A stretch of 64,000 nucleotides of DNA from Aliiruegeria haliotis. Its GTDB lineage: Bacteria; Pseudomonadota; Alphaproteobacteria; Rhodobacterales; Rhodobacteraceae. Position 1 is the stretch's first letter. Every line of letters starts with the position of its first letter. A program made the position numbers and the translations under genes. Below the pieces are notes generated by a model that saw nothing but the letters and a program-made list of their open reading frames with translations, had not been told where the DNA came from and did not search any database. This document shows positions 27,687 through 36,980 of the stretch, piece after piece. Location of the stretch: contig NZ_PVTD01000006.1 of the NCBI RefSeq assembly GCF_003003255.1, positions 186,001-250,000 on the forward strand, read 5' to 3'.

Positions 27687-28994
27687 ATGCCTGCGGAGGG
27701 CTGGCTCGCAGCCCGCTTTGCCGACACCCTTGACCGATTGCTGTCCACGCATCGCCCCGAGAGGATCGGAATCGCCGTGTCCGGGGGCAGCGATTCGACG
27801 GCGCTCCTCCACCTGACAGCCGACTGGGCCGCCGAACGCGGCATCGCCCTGCGAGCGGCTTCCGTGGATCATGGCCTTCGCCCCGAAGCCGCACAGGAAA
27901 TCGAGCTTGTCCGCGCACAGGCCCGTGGTCTCGGGGTTGAGCACGCGATCCTGCGCTGGGAAGGGTGGGACGGAACCGGCAACCTTCAGGACGCAGCCCG
28001 ACGGGCCCGTCGTCGGCTGTTGTGGCAATGGGCGCGCGGCCTCGACAATGTTCTCCTTGGCCACACCATGGACGATCAGGCGGAGACCGTGCTGCGCCAC
28101 CTTTCACGCGGATCGGGCGTGGCTGGGTTGTCGGGGATCGCGGAGTGCAGCCTGCTGCCTGCTCCGCCGGACCTGCAAATAGAGGTCTCTGGCCTGGAGC
28201 GCACGGGAGACGGACGCAGTGTCCTCGGGCCAAATCTGGTGCGGCCCTTGCTTGGGATCCGGCGCCAGACGTTGCGAGATTGGCTCACGGCGCGGGATAT
28301 CGCATGGAGCGACGACCCGTCCAACGAGGACGACCGGTTTGACCGGGTACGGGTCCGCAAGGCACTGGCGGAGGGCAACGCGCTTGGGCTCACGGTAGAG
28401 GGGCTTGCAGCGACCGCCACCCGGATGCGCCGCGCGCGAGAGGCGCTGACCCGTCGGATGGTGGCGGCGGCGAGCGACACCCTTCGGGTCGAGCAAGGCG
28501 ATGTGATCCTACGGCGCGAGGCCCTTCTGTCGCTGGAGGGGGAGACCCTGTCGGGCCTACTTGCTGGTGCTCTTCGGTGGATCTCCGGCGCCGAGTACCG
28601 TCCGCGCGCCTCGGCGCTCGAATCGGCCATCGCCGACCTGCGGGAGGGACGGTCGTCGACCCTCCACGGCTGCCACCTGAACGTTGGACCGCGGGACGTG
28701 CGGTTGTGCCGGGAATGGAAGGCCGTGGCTGGCCTTCGCACCCCGTTCACCGGTGATGTGCGTTGGGACGGCCGCTGGCGGATCACCGGGCCCGAGTTGC
28801 CCGCTGCAACCGTTCAGGCACTTGGCGACGATGCCAAGGGACGCGACGGGGCGCCGTTCCACTCGCTTCGCGCCCGCCCTGCGCTCTATGTCTCTGGGCG
28901 TCTTGTCGCCGCGCCCGGCCTGGACGAAACGCCATATGCCGCTGAGGTGAGCCCACCCGGCGGCGGCTTTCTCACCTGGCTCGAAAGGGCCTGA
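27687..28994 (+). CDS. tilS: tRNA(Ile)-lysidine synthase
   Basis: 435 residues. TilS converts C34 of the AUA-reading tRNA-Ile to lysidine, using ATP and lysine. The PP-loop S-G-G-S-D-S-T-A-L-L is at about 32-41. V-D-H-G-L-R-P-E-A and G-H-T-M-D-D-Q-A-E-T are further family motifs. The ATG at 27687 lies 12 bases after cpoB, so it is probably read from the tol-pal transcript. The C-terminal tRNA-binding part is less conserved but of normal length. Confidence 0.94.
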   Translation: MPAEGWLAARFADTLDRLLSTHRPERIGIAVSGGSDSTALLHLTADWAAERGIALRAASVDHGLRPEAAQEIELVRAQARGLGVEHAILRWEGWDGTGNLQDAARRARRRLLWQWARGLDNVLLGHTMDDQAETVLRHLSRGSGVAGLSGIAECSLLPAPPDLQIEVSGLERTGDGRSVLGPNLVRPLLGIRRQTLRDWLTARDIAWSDDPSNEDDRFDRVRVRKALAEGNALGLTVEGLAATATRMRRAREALTRRMVAAASDTLRVEQGDVILRREALLSLEGETLSGLLAGALRWISGAEYRPRASALESAIADLREGRSSTLHGCHLNVGPRDVRLCREWKAVAGLRTPFTGDVRWDGRWRITGPELPAATVQALGDDAKGRDGAPFHSLRARPALYVSGRLVAAPGLDETPYAAEVSPPGGGFLTWLERA

Positions 28995-29323
28995 TCGCGA
29001 TGGCGGAACGGCACCGGTTGGACCGCCCAATGTGCCTGCCAGTTGACGCGATGTCGGACACCCTCCCGATCGTGCCGGCTGCCAAACGGTCTACTTGGCA
29101 CTGCGGGCACGAGGCGAGCCCCCTCGACACGGTCACGATTGGGTGAGGACTGCGGGGGCTGGCCTTCGCGGCAAGCGCCGCCGGGTTTGAAGGCCACGCG
29201 AATGAGCGGGATCGATCCGAAATCCCGCACGATACCTTATCGCGTTGAACCTCACGCACGATCGACTATCTTAGTGGTGACCGGCTGGCGCGCCGCGCCG
29301 GCCAAGTGAGGAGTTCTACCCCC
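28995..29323. other. tilS-ftsH spacer
   Basis: 329 bases with no supportable gene. The last 80 bases hold a promoter-like sequence for ftsH, listed separately; I see no terminator for tilS. Confidence 0.5.
29245..29272 (+). promoter_or_regulatory. Promoter-like site before ftsH, possibly heat-shock sigma
   Basis: TTGAAC (29245-29250), 16-base spacer, TATCTT (29267-29272), about 50 bases before the GTG start. The surrounding bases (A-C-TATCTTAG) also come close to the alphaproteobacterial RpoH -10 form CYTATNTNNG. That would fit a heat-shock role for ftsH. Sequence match only. Confidence 0.4.
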
Positions 29324-31249
29324 GTGGGAAATGCCAGAAATATTGCCTTCTGGGTTGTGTTGTTCCTGTTGATCCTGGCGCTGTTCAATTTGTTCAGCGG
29401 CGGCCAGAGCACGATGGCAGCGCGCACACTCAGCTATTCCGAATTCGTCCAGCAGGTCGATGACGGCGCCGTATCCTCCGTCACGATTGACGGAGAGCGG
29501 ATCCGGATTCGCGGCACGGACGGCAACATGTACTCGACTGTCCTGCCGGAAGGCGTCGACGTGACAGAACGCCTGATCGATCATGGCGTGGAGGTCACCG
29601 CAGAGCCCCAGCAGCAAAACGGCCTTCTGGCCTATGTCGGCACGCTCCTGCCGTTCATCATCCTGATCGGCATCTGGATCTTCCTGATGAACCGGATGCA
29701 GGGCGGCGGACGCGGCGGTGCGATGGGTTTCGGAAAATCCAAGGCCAAGCTGCTGACCGAGAAATCCGGCCGCGTGACCTTTGACGATGTCGCCGGCATT
29801 GACGAGGCCAAGGAAGAACTGGAGGAGATCGTCGAGTTCCTGCGCAATCCGCAGAAGTTCTCCCGCCTTGGCGGCAAGATCCCCAAGGGTGCGCTGCTTG
29901 TTGGCCCACCGGGCACCGGTAAGACGCTGTTGGCACGAGCCATTGCGGGTGAGGCGGGCGTGCCTTTCTTCACCATCTCCGGTTCCGACTTCGTTGAAAT
30001 GTTCGTCGGCGTCGGCGCATCCCGTGTCCGCGACATGTTCGAACAGGCCAAGAAGAACGCGCCCTGCATCGTCTTCATCGACGAGATTGACGCCGTGGGC
30101 CGGTCCCGTGGCGTCGGCTACGGTGGCGGCAACGACGAGCGCGAGCAGACGCTGAACCAGCTTCTGGTGGAGATGGACGGTTTCGAGGCCAACGAAGGCA
30201 TCATTATCGTCGCGGCCACCAACCGCCCCGACGTGCTCGACCCCGCCCTGTTGCGCCCGGGTCGTTTCGACCGGCAGGTGCAGGTGCCGAACCCCGATAT
30301 CAAGGGTCGTGAGAAGATCCTTGGTGTGCATGCCCGCAAAGTCCCGCTGGGACCGGATGTGGATCTGCGCATCATTGCGCGCGGCACGCCCGGTTTCTCG
30401 GGTGCCGATCTGGCGAACCTCGTGAACGAATCCGCGCTGATGGCCGCCCGTGTCGGTCGCCGCTTCGTCACGATGGAGGATTTCGAGAACGCCAAGGACA
30501 AGGTCATGATGGGGGCGGAGCGCCGCTCCATGGTCATGACCGAGGACGAGAAGAAGCTGACCGCCTATCACGAAGCCGGTCACGCCATTGTCGGCCTGAA
30601 TGTTCCGCAGCACGACCCGATCCACAAGGCGACGATCATCCCGCGCGGACGCGCACTCGGTCTGGTTCTTTCACTGCCGGAACGGGATCAGCTTTCGGTG
30701 ACCTACACCAAGTACCGCTCGAAGATCGCCATGGCGATGGGCGGCAAGGTTGCCGAGGAACTGATCTTCGGAAAGGAAAACGTCACCTCCGGTGCCGCTT
30801 CAGATATCCAGCAGGTGACGAAGATCGCGCGGGCGATGGTGACGCAGTTTGGCATGTCCGACGAGCTTGGCAACATCGACTATGCCAACGAGCAGCAGTC
30901 CTACCTGGGCAATTACCAGGCGGCGGCCAATGCCTCTCCGGAGACGCAGGAGCGGATCGACGAAGAGGTGCGCCGGCTCGTGGACGAAGGGTACGAGACC
31001 GCCAAGCGGATCCTCACCGAACGTGCGCAGGATCTGGAAAACCTCGCGCAGGGCTTGCTGGAATACGAGACCCTGACCGGTCCGGAGATCCAGAAGGTGA
31101 TCAACGGCGAGCCGCTCAATCGCGGCGACGACGATGACGAGGGTGTGGACAGCGGCAACTCTCCGTCGGTGACCGCGATCCCCAAGACAAAGCCGAAGCC
31201 GCCCAAGGCGGATCCGGACCCGGGCATGGAGCCCGATCCGACCGCATGA
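29324..31249 (+). CDS. ftsH: ATP-dependent zinc metalloprotease FtsH
   Basis: 641 residues. This membrane-bound AAA protease degrades misfolded membrane proteins and regulators such as sigma-32. Transmembrane helix 1 is at about 8-26, a periplasmic domain follows, then helix 2 at about 103-123. Walker A G-P-P-G-T-G-K-T is near 194-201, Walker [13 protein letters not shown] follows, and the second region of homology reads [12 protein letters not shown]. The zinc site H-E-A-G-H is near 416-420. I chose the GTG at 29324 because GAGGAG (29308-29313) is well placed and the product then begins like other alphaproteobacterial FtsH ([12 protein letters not shown]). The stop overlaps the next gene (ATGA). 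Confidence 0.98.
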   Translation: MGNARNIAFWVVLFLLILALFNLFSGGQSTMAARTLSYSEFVQQVDDGAVSSVTIDGERIRIRGTDGNMYSTVLPEGVDVTERLIDHGVEVTAEPQQQNGLLAYVGTLLPFIILIGIWIFLMNRMQGGGRGGAMGFGKSKAKLLTEKSGRVTFDDVAGIDEAKEELEEIVEFLRNPQKFSRLGGKIPKGALLVGPPGTGKTLLARAIAGEAGVPFFTISGSDFVEMFVGVGASRVRDMFEQAKKNAPCIVFIDEIDAVGRSRGVGYGGGNDEREQTLNQLLVEMDGFEANEGIIIVAATNRPDVLDPALLRPGRFDRQVQVPNPDIKGREKILGVHARKVPLGPDVDLRIIARGTPGFSGADLANLVNESALMAARVGRRFVTMEDFENAKDKVMMGAERRSMVMTEDEKKLTAYHEAGHAIVGLNVPQHDPIHKATIIPRGRALGLVLSLPERDQLSVTYTKYRSKIAMAMGGKVAEELIFGKENVTSGAASDIQQVTKIARAMVTQFGMSDELGNIDYANEQQSYLGNYQAAANASPETQERIDEEVRRLVDEGYETAKRILTERAQDLENLAQGLLEYETLTGPEIQKVINGEPLNRGDDDDEGVDSGNSPSVTAIPKTKPKPPKADPDPGMEPDPTA

Positions 31250-32037
31250 GCGAAACGCTGTCTAACGACTGGAACCCCGAAACCTACCTCAGGTTTCGGG
31301 GTTTGCGTTTGCAGCCGGCGCTGGATCTGATCGGCCGCGTCGGGCATTTGCCGGGCAGGGGCGCTGTTGTCGACCTGGGCTGCGGCACCGGGGTGGTCGG
31401 TCCGGTCCTGCGGGAGCGGTTCGCGGGGCGGAAAGTGATCGGCGTGGACCTGTCTCCGGCGATGCTAGCGCAGGCGGAGGCCATGGGGATCTATGACCAT
31501 CTCGCGCAGGTCGATGCCGCCGAATGGCAAAGCGAGGCGCCACCCGCGCTCCTCTTCTCCAATGCGGCGCTGCAATGGCTGGGCGATCACGAAACACTGT
31601 TTCCCCGGTTGGTAGGACAGCTTGCGTCAGGCGGTGTGCTCGCGGTGCAGATGCCACGGCAAACAGATGGACCGTCCCATGTCCTGCTCCGGCAGGTCGC
31701 GGCGGCCCTGTTCCCCGAGCGGTTCGCCGACGCGGCGCCCAAACCTGCGGTGCTTGAACCCGCGGCCTATTTCGATCTGCTGAGCCCGTTCGGTGCCGTG
31801 ACGATCTGGGAAACGATCTACCAGCAACACCTGCAACCGGCTGCCGATGGGCACCCGGTCCGGGCCTTCACACGCGCCACGGTGGCGCGTCCGATCCTTG
31901 AAAGGCTGAACGAGGAGGAGACCGGCCGTTTCCTTGCCGCCTATGATGAAGCTCTGGCTGTGTCCTATCCGCTTCGGCCGGACGGAACGGTGATTTTTCC
32001 GTTCCGTCGGCTGTTCATGGTGCTGGAGACCGGGTGA
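31246..32037 (+). CDS. SAM-dependent methyltransferase, trans-aconitate methyltransferase-like
   Basis: 263 residues, class I methyltransferase. Motif [13 protein letters not shown] is at about 40-51, the acidic loop [11 protein letters not shown] next, and [12 protein letters not shown] is typical of the trans-aconitate 2-methyltransferase (Tam) subfamily. Tam esterifies trans-aconitate, a toxic by-product of aconitase; the substrate is likely but not certain. It is coupled to ftsH by an ATGA overlap, yet codons 10-19 encode a terminator-like hairpin (31275-31301). Its expression may therefore be limited to read-through transcripts. Confidence 0.85.
   Translation: MSETLSNDWNPETYLRFRGLRLQPALDLIGRVGHLPGRGAVVDLGCGTGVVGPVLRERFAGRKVIGVDLSPAMLAQAEAMGIYDHLAQVDAAEWQSEAPPALLFSNAALQWLGDHETLFPRLVGQLASGGVLAVQMPRQTDGPSHVLLRQVAAALFPERFADAAPKPAVLEPAAYFDLLSPFGAVTIWETIYQQHLQPAADGHPVRAFTRATVARPILERLNEEETGRFLAAYDEALAVSYPLRPDGTVIFPFRRLFMVLETG
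31275..31310 (+). terminator. Terminator-like hairpin inside the methyltransferase gene
   Basis: Perfect 11-bp inverted repeat CCCCGAAACCT (31275-31285) / AGGTTTCGGGG (31291-31301), 5-base loop, followed by TTTGCGTTT (31302-31310). It begins 26 bases after the ftsH stop codon. The placement is that of an ftsH terminator, but it is read as codons for [10 protein letters not shown] of the downstream gene. Ribosomes moving into that gene would melt it. Confidence 0.7.
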
Positions 32038-32093
32038 CACCGGGGCAGGGCAGGTTTCCAGCGCCGGGCAGAATTCGGTCGTGGTCGGCAGCG

Positions 32094-32882
32094 TTAGCCC
32101 TTCCGGCGTCCCAGCGGCATCGACAGCAGGAAAATGACTGCCGCGACACAGACAATCGTCGGACCGGTGGGCGTGTCAAAGCGGAACGAGGCGCCGAGCC
32201 CGCCGAGGGCGGAGAGGATTCCCAGGGCGCCCGCCCAGAGCGCCATGGCCTCCGGCGTGCGTGCGAGGCTTCGTGCGGCGGCGGCGGGAATGACCAGCAG
32301 GGCGGAGATCAGGATCGCCCCGATGACCTTCAGCGCCACGGCCACCGTCACGGCCAGCGCCAGCGTGAGGATCATCTGTTCCCGTCGGGGATCTACACCG
32401 CTGGCGATTGCCAGATCCTCGCCCACGGTCGACAGCAGAAGCGACGACCAACGCCAGGCAACCAGGCCGGCAACGCATGCCGCCCCCCCCCAGATCACCG
32501 CGAGATCCGTGGTTGAGACAGCCAGGATGTCCCCGAAAAGGTAGCTCATGAGATCCACCCGGACACCGCTCTGGAAGGAAACGGCCACGAGGCCGAAGGC
32601 CAGCGCTGAATGGGCCAGAACCCCGAGGAGTGTGTCGGTTGCAAAGCCGCGCCCAGACAGGGTCGACACGGCTATCCCCATGACGAGCGCCGCGGCAATG
32701 ACCGTGCCGTAGATCGGGACCTCAAGGGCCAGTGCGAGCGCCACGCCAAGGATGGCGGCATGGGCGGTGGCATCACCGAAATAGGCCATCCGGCGCCAGA
32801 CGACGAAACAGCCCAGCGGCGCGGCGGCAAGCGCGGTGCCCACACCGGCAAGGGCCGCGCGTATCATGAAATCGTCGAGCAT
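32094..32882 (-). CDS. znuB: Zinc ABC transporter permease ZnuB
   Basis: 262 residues, about eight hydrophobic helices of the ABC-3 permease family. The conserved G-D-A-T-A-H-A-A-I-L-G-V segment near residues 36-47 is the hallmark of zinc/manganese permeases. I-G-A-I-L-I-S-A-L-L-V-I-P-A-A-A-A-R is the typical late helix. It moves zinc from periplasm to cytoplasm with ZnuA and ZnuC. The start overlaps the znuC stop by one base (TGATG), so it is coupled. Last gene of zur-znuC-znuB. Confidence 0.94.
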   Translation of the reverse strand: MLDDFMIRAALAGVGTALAAAPLGCFVVWRRMAYFGDATAHAAILGVALALALEVPIYGTVIAAALVMGIAVSTLSGRGFATDTLLGVLAHSALAFGLVAVSFQSGVRVDLMSYLFGDILAVSTTDLAVIWGGAACVAGLVAWRWSSLLLSTVGEDLAIASGVDPRREQMILTLALAVTVAVALKVIGAILISALLVIPAAAARSLARTPEAMALWAGALGILSALGGLGASFRFDTPTGPTIVCVAAVIFLLSMPLGRRKG

Positions 32883-33646
32883 CAGATGGCGTGGTCCTCG
32901 TGGTGGACATCCGCATGCGGATGGTCGTGGTCGTGCCCATGGTCATGGGTGTGGCGATAGAGCGCCAGCGCGCCCTTGGTGCCGGTCCCGAAGAGCGCAC
33001 GATATTCCGGGGCACTGGCGACAACTTCGGGAGTTCCCACGCAACAGACATGGCCATTGAGGCAGATCACACGGTCGGAGGCACTCATCACCACGTGCAA
33101 CTCGTGGCTGACCATGACCACGGCGCAGTTCAACTCCTGCCGGACGGCCTCGATCCGTTGATAGAAGGCCGCGGACCCCTGTTGGTCCAGCCCCTGTGTC
33201 GGTTCATCGAGCATCAGCACGTCGGGCCGCTCCAGCAGGGCACGGGCGAGAAGGACCCGCTGAAACTGACCTCCGGACAGGCCGGACATCGGTCGTCCGG
33301 CGAGGTCGGGCAACCCGGCATGGTGAAGCGCGTCCGCGATTTCCGCATCGCCACGCCGCGTCGGCAGGCTGATGAAACGCGCGACCGTCAGCGGCAGCGT
33401 CGGGTCGATATGCAGTTTCTGCGGGACATAGCCGATGCGGAGCCCTTCGGCACGGTGAACCTCACCTTCGGTTGCCCTGGCCGCGCCGATCAGCGCTCGC
33501 AGCAACGTCGATTTGCCGGAGCCGTTCGGGCCGACGATGGTGACGATCTCGCCCCTCTGGATTTGCAGGTCCACGCCGTGGAGGACACAGGTGGCGCCCC
33601 TGTGGACTGCCAGCCCCCGCGCGGACAGGAGATATGGATCGGTCAT
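32882..33646 (-). CDS. znuC: Zinc ABC transporter ATPase ZnuC
   Basis: 254 residues. Walker A G-P-N-G-S-G-K-S-T is at about 39-47, the Q-loop region Y-V-P-Q-K-L follows, the signature L-S-G-G-Q-F-Q-R-V is near 123, and Walker B is V-L-M-L-D-E-P-T-Q-G-L-D. It powers zinc import through ZnuB. The last 23 residues are a histidine/aspartate-rich tail (H-T-H-D-H-G-H-D-H-D-H-P-H, then H-H-E-D-H-A-I). That could bind zinc and sense or buffer it at the cytoplasmic face; this part is inference. Starts 7 bases after zur. Confidence 0.95.
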   Translation of the reverse strand: MTDPYLLSARGLAVHRGATCVLHGVDLQIQRGEIVTIVGPNGSGKSTLLRALIGAARATEGEVHRAEGLRIGYVPQKLHIDPTLPLTVARFISLPTRRGDAEIADALHHAGLPDLAGRPMSGLSGGQFQRVLLARALLERPDVLMLDEPTQGLDQQGSAAFYQRIEAVRQELNCAVVMVSHELHVVMSASDRVICLNGHVCCVGTPEVVASAPEYRALFGTGTKGALALYRHTHDHGHDHDHPHADVHHEDHAI

Positions 33647-33653
33647 GTCTGGA

Positions 33654-34160
33654 TCAGGCCCCGGAACCGGCGGGCGCGTCGCGGCAGGGGCCGCAGCGGC
33701 CTTCGGCCTCCACGAGCACCTTGTCGATCTCGAAATCGCAGGCCCGGGCTGCCTCGATCAGCACATCGCGGCTGGGCAGGGTCACGGTCTCGGCGACCCG
33801 GTTGCAATCGCGGCAGATCAGGAAGGCGGGAATGTGGTCTTCGCCCGGATGCGCGCAGGCGACAAAGGCGTTCAGGCGTTCCACCCGATGTGCCAGCCCG
33901 TTCGCCACGAGAAAGTCCAGCGCCCGGTAGGCCGCGGGAGGTTGCGCCCCGAGCCCTTCTGCCTGAAGGCGGCTGAGGACGTCGTAGGCGCCCATCGCCT
34001 GATGCTCCTCCAGCAGGATTTCCAGCACCCGCCGTCGCACCGGCGTGAATCGAAGTCCGGCATCGGCGCACCGGGCCTCTGCCGTCGCCATCGCGTCGGA
34101 TACGCAATGCTTGTGATCATGGCGCTCGAACCCCAGCGGTTCGAGGGGAGCGTCTGGCAT
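33654..34160 (-). CDS. zur: Fur-family zinc uptake regulator Zur
   Basis: 168 residues. N-terminal winged helix (about 25-90: F-T-P-V-R-R-R-V-L-E-I-L-L-E-E-H, Y-R-A-L-D-F-L). The C-terminal dimerisation domain has metal ligands, including F-V-A-C-A-H, C-R-D-C (structural zinc pair) and a terminal C-G-P-C. Linkage to znuABC identifies it as Zur rather than Fur. With zinc bound it would repress the zinc-uptake genes, including its own operon. ATG 34160 is fixed by GGAGGAAAC just upstream on the minus strand; earlier codons run through the promoter. Confidence 0.93.
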   Translation of the reverse strand: MPDAPLEPLGFERHDHKHCVSDAMATAEARCADAGLRFTPVRRRVLEILLEEHQAMGAYDVLSRLQAEGLGAQPPAAYRALDFLVANGLAHRVERLNAFVACAHPGEDHIPAFLICRDCNRVAETVTLPSRDVLIEAARACDFEIDKVLVEAEGRCGPCRDAPAGSGA

Positions 34161-34180
34161 GTTTCCTCCGAATCCTGTTG

Positions 34181-34201
34181 AATTGTTATAACGTATCATT
34201 T
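34181..34201. promoter_or_regulatory. Zur-box-like dyad between zur and znuA
   Basis: AATTGTTAT (34181-34189), 3-base centre, GTATCATTT (34193-34201). Comparing the first arm with the reverse complement of the second gives 6 of 9 identical. The GTTATAAC core resembles alphaproteobacterial Zur sites (TGTTATA...TATAACA) as I know them. It lies 20 bases before zur and 33 before znuA, so one operator could control both directions. Confidence 0.65.
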
Positions 34202-34234
34202 AGGACGCCGCCACCGAGAACATGAGGCTGTCCC

Positions 34235-35275
34235 ATGATACGACTTTCCAGCGGAATATCCGCCCTGGCTCTTTCGATTTCCGCCCCCGCCTGGGCGGAG
34301 GTTCCGAACGTGGTGGCGGATTTCGCCCCGGTTCAATCGCTCGTCGCGCAAGTCATGGGCGATCTGGCAGACCCGAACGTGATCCTGCCGCCGGGCGCCT
34401 CGCCCCATTCCCACGCGATGCGTCCCTCTGAGGCAAGGGTCTTGTCGAGGGCCGATATCGTGTTCTGGGTCGGCGAGGATCTGACGCCCTGGATGGATCG
34501 CGCGCTTGAGACCCTCGCGCCCGATGCGCACAAGGTCGAGTTGCTCGAAGTGGAGGGGACGGTTCTGCGAGAGTTCCGGACCGGCGCAACGTTCGACGCC
34601 CACGACCATGAGCATGAGGGATCGGAAACAGATCACGACGACCGCGGCCACGACGATCATTCCGATCACGACGAGGGTGCCGACCACGACGACCATGCCG
34701 ATCACGACAGGCACACCGGTGATGACGACCACGCTGCCGAGGCCCACCATGCCCATGATGGGCATGCACATGACCCCCATGCGTGGCTCGACCCGGAGAA
34801 CGGCCGGCGGTGGCTCGCGGCCATTGCCGATACGTTGTCCGAAGCCGATCCGGAGAATGCGGACACCTATGCGGCGAACGCACAGGCAGGAATTGACGGG
34901 CTGACCGCTCTGCAGGCCGAGCTTGCCGAGGAGCTTTCCCCGATCCGGAATCTGTCCTTCGTCGTGTTCCACGATGCATTCCAGTATTTCGAGCGTCGGT
35001 TCGGCCTCAACGCGGCCGGGGCGATCACGCTGGGGGATGCTTCTGATCCCAGTGCCGCCCGGCTCACCGAGGTCCGCGACGCGATCGTGTCGCTCGATGT
35101 GACCTGTGTTGCCGCCGAACCCCAGTTCAACCCGGACCTCATCAACGCCGTCGCCGAGGGCGCGGGCGTCACAACGACTGTCCTTGACCCGGCTGGCCTG
35201 GGGCTGGAGGACGGTCCGACGCTTTATCCCGACCTGCTGCGTGGAATCGCAAGCGGGCTGCTGGCCTGCCGCTGA
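34235..35275 (+). CDS. znuA: Zinc ABC transporter substrate-binding protein ZnuA
   Basis: 346 residues. Signal peptide ending near A-W-A (about 21). Cluster A-I binding protein: P-H-S-H-A-M-R-P-S near 57-65 holds the first zinc histidine. A large His/Asp-rich loop (about 122-182, with D-H-D-D-H-A-D-H-D-R-H and H-D-G-H-A-H-D-P-H-A-W-L-D) precedes the second. F-V-V-F-H-D-A-F-Q-Y-F and the late E-P-Q-F-N-P complete the pattern. Two cysteines (V-T-C, L-A-C) near the C-terminal half may form a disulfide. The loop is long for the family. ATG 34235 is preferred over ATG 34222 because it leads straight into the signal peptide. Confidence 0.95.
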   Translation: MIRLSSGISALALSISAPAWAEVPNVVADFAPVQSLVAQVMGDLADPNVILPPGASPHSHAMRPSEARVLSRADIVFWVGEDLTPWMDRALETLAPDAHKVELLEVEGTVLREFRTGATFDAHDHEHEGSETDHDDRGHDDHSDHDEGADHDDHADHDRHTGDDDHAAEAHHAHDGHAHDPHAWLDPENGRRWLAAIADTLSEADPENADTYAANAQAGIDGLTALQAELAEELSPIRNLSFVVFHDAFQYFERRFGLNAAGAITLGDASDPSAARLTEVRDAIVSLDVTCVAAEPQFNPDLINAVAEGAGVTTTVLDPAGLGLEDGPTLYPDLLRGIASGLLACR

Positions 35276-35557
35276 CGGGCCGGGGCCAGAGTGCCGGGCG
35301 GAGTGGCCAGGGGATATCCCGGCCAGGTGACAATTATTTTCACTATTGCGCCGGGGACCGGAATTTCAGGGTAACCAGCGGATTTTTCTGCTGAAAATTC
35401 TGGCAGATGACCCGCGGTTTGCGCTGAAACTGCGGGCGTTCGGCGTTTTTGACGGCACCCGATTGTGGCAAGGGCATTGCCACCGGCCAGACCTGTTGTT
35501 TTAGTTCGCGGTGAAGATGCCGGAAAACAACGCATCACCAGACCAACAGGAGCTGCC
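35276..35557. other. znuA-ABC importer spacer with hairpins
   Basis: About 280 bases. A bulged hairpin (TGGCC 35304-35308 ... GGCCA 35321-35325, around the palindrome GGGATATCCC) is followed by a T-rich stretch, CAATTATTTT. A second hairpin is listed separately. The promoter of the polyamine-type importer must lie here. Confidence 0.45.
35411..35450 (+). terminator. Possible terminator between znuA and the importer operon
   Basis: 10-bp stem with one G-T pair, CCCGCGGTTT (35411-35420) / AAACTGCGGG (35427-35436), 6-base loop. TTTTT (35446-35450) comes only after a 9-base gap, which weakens the call. Confidence 0.4.
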
Positions 35558-36676
35558 TTGACCGAGACAGCAGATGGAAGCGCCAGCCCATTCGTGGAGT
35601 TTCGTGGCGTACAGAAGAGCTATGACGGCGAAACGCTCGTCGTGAAGGACCTCAACCTGAAAATGCCGAAGGGCGAGTTCCTGACGATGCTCGGACCCTC
35701 CGGTTCCGGCAAGACCACCTGCCTGATGATGCTGGCCGGCTTCGAGACCGCCACCCACGGCGAGATCCTGCTTGATCATCACCCGATCAACAACATCCCG
35801 CCGCACAAGCGGGGCATCGGCATGGTGTTCCAGAACTATGCCCTGTTCCCGCACATGACCGTGGCCGAGAACCTCGCCTTCCCTCTGGAAGTGCGGGGCA
35901 TGGGAAAGTCGGAGCGTGAAGCAAAGGTCATGCGCGCCCTCGACATGGTGCAGATGGGCGCATTCGGCGCGCGCCGCCCGGCGCAGCTTTCAGGTGGCCA
36001 GAAGCAACGGATCGCACTGGCCCGCGCGCTTGTGTTCGAACCCGAACTTGTTCTCATGGACGAGCCGCTTGGAGCGCTTGACAAGCAACTGCGCGAGCAC
36101 ATGCAGTTCGAGATCAAGCACCTGCACGAAAACCTCGGCATCACCGTCGTTTACGTGACCCACGACCAGTCGGAAGCCCTGACCATGTCCGACCGTGTCG
36201 CGGTGTTCAACGACGGCAGGATCCAGCAGCTTGCGCCGCCCGACGAGCTCTACGAGCGGCCCCAGAACGCCTTCGTCGCCGGGTTCATCGGCGAGAACAA
36301 CAAGCTGGAGGGCCGGATCGAGGAGATCCACGATAACAAGGCCCTGGTGCGGCTCAAGACAGGAGAGCTGATTGACGCCACCCCGGTGAATGTCAGCAAG
36401 CCCGGCCAGGACACGCTGGTGTCGATCCGTCCCGAAAGGGTCGAGTTCAAGCCCGACCAGTTCGACCCGGGTGCGCATACGATCGAAGCGGAGGTGCTGG
36501 AGTTCATCTACATGGGCGACACCTTCCGCACCCGGCTGCGGGTCGCTGGACAGGACGATTTTGTCATGAAGTGCCGCAACATGCTGGGGCAACGCCGCCT
36601 GTCCCCGGGGGAGAAGATCCCGATCAGCTGGCACATGCAGGACGCCAGGGCGCTGGAAGACGACAGTGCAATCTGA
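35558..36676 (+). CDS. potA: Polyamine-type ABC importer ATPase (PotA-like)
   Basis: 372 residues. Walker A G-P-S-G-S-G-K-T-T at about 49-57, Q-loop V-F-Q-N-Y-A-L-F-P-H, signature Q-L-S-G-G-Q-K-Q-R, Walker B E-L-V-L-M-D-E-P-L-G-A-L-D, and switch H (Y-V-T-H-D-Q-S-E-A). The C-terminal 130 residues form a TOBE domain with V-S-I-R-P-E-R-V, typical of the CUT1/PotA branch. The start is probably TTG 35558, with AGGAG 35548-35552 before it; longer reading begins in non-coding DNA. It heads the ATPase, binding protein, permease, permease operon. Spermidine/putrescine is the likely substrate class but not proven. Confidence 0.85.
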   Translation: MTETADGSASPFVEFRGVQKSYDGETLVVKDLNLKMPKGEFLTMLGPSGSGKTTCLMMLAGFETATHGEILLDHHPINNIPPHKRGIGMVFQNYALFPHMTVAENLAFPLEVRGMGKSEREAKVMRALDMVQMGAFGARRPAQLSGGQKQRIALARALVFEPELVLMDEPLGALDKQLREHMQFEIKHLHENLGITVVYVTHDQSEALTMSDRVAVFNDGRIQQLAPPDELYERPQNAFVAGFIGENNKLEGRIEEIHDNKALVRLKTGELIDATPVNVSKPGQDTLVSIRPERVEFKPDQFDPGAHTIEAEVLEFIYMGDTFRTRLRVAGQDDFVMKCRNMLGQRRLSPGEKIPISWHMQDARALEDDSAI

Positions 36677-36980
36677 GTGACCACGATTGCCCAGCATACG
36701 CCCAGTCAGTGTCGGACAGGACCCCAGCCATGACAGCTTCCCTCATCCATATCGTGGTTCCCGCCAGCAGATCCTGCGGTGCGGTCGCCGGATACGGGAC
36801 GCGTGGAGCCGGGCCGGCATCGGCGGCGATGCGAACAAGAGCACCAATGCACCGCCTGGGTGCTGCGGCGAGCCCGAAGACATGGCGCGATCCGGGAGAC
36901 CGGGCCGCGCCCAATAGAAACGAATAGCCAACCGTCGCGCGATGAACGTGCGGCACAATCAACCTGACAGGGAGACGCAA
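36677..36980. other. Spacer between ATPase and binding-protein genes
   Basis: 304 bases, no gene I can support and no strong hairpin. GGGAG (36970-36974) lies just before the binding-protein ATG. The length suggests a second promoter for the binding protein. Confidence 0.4.
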
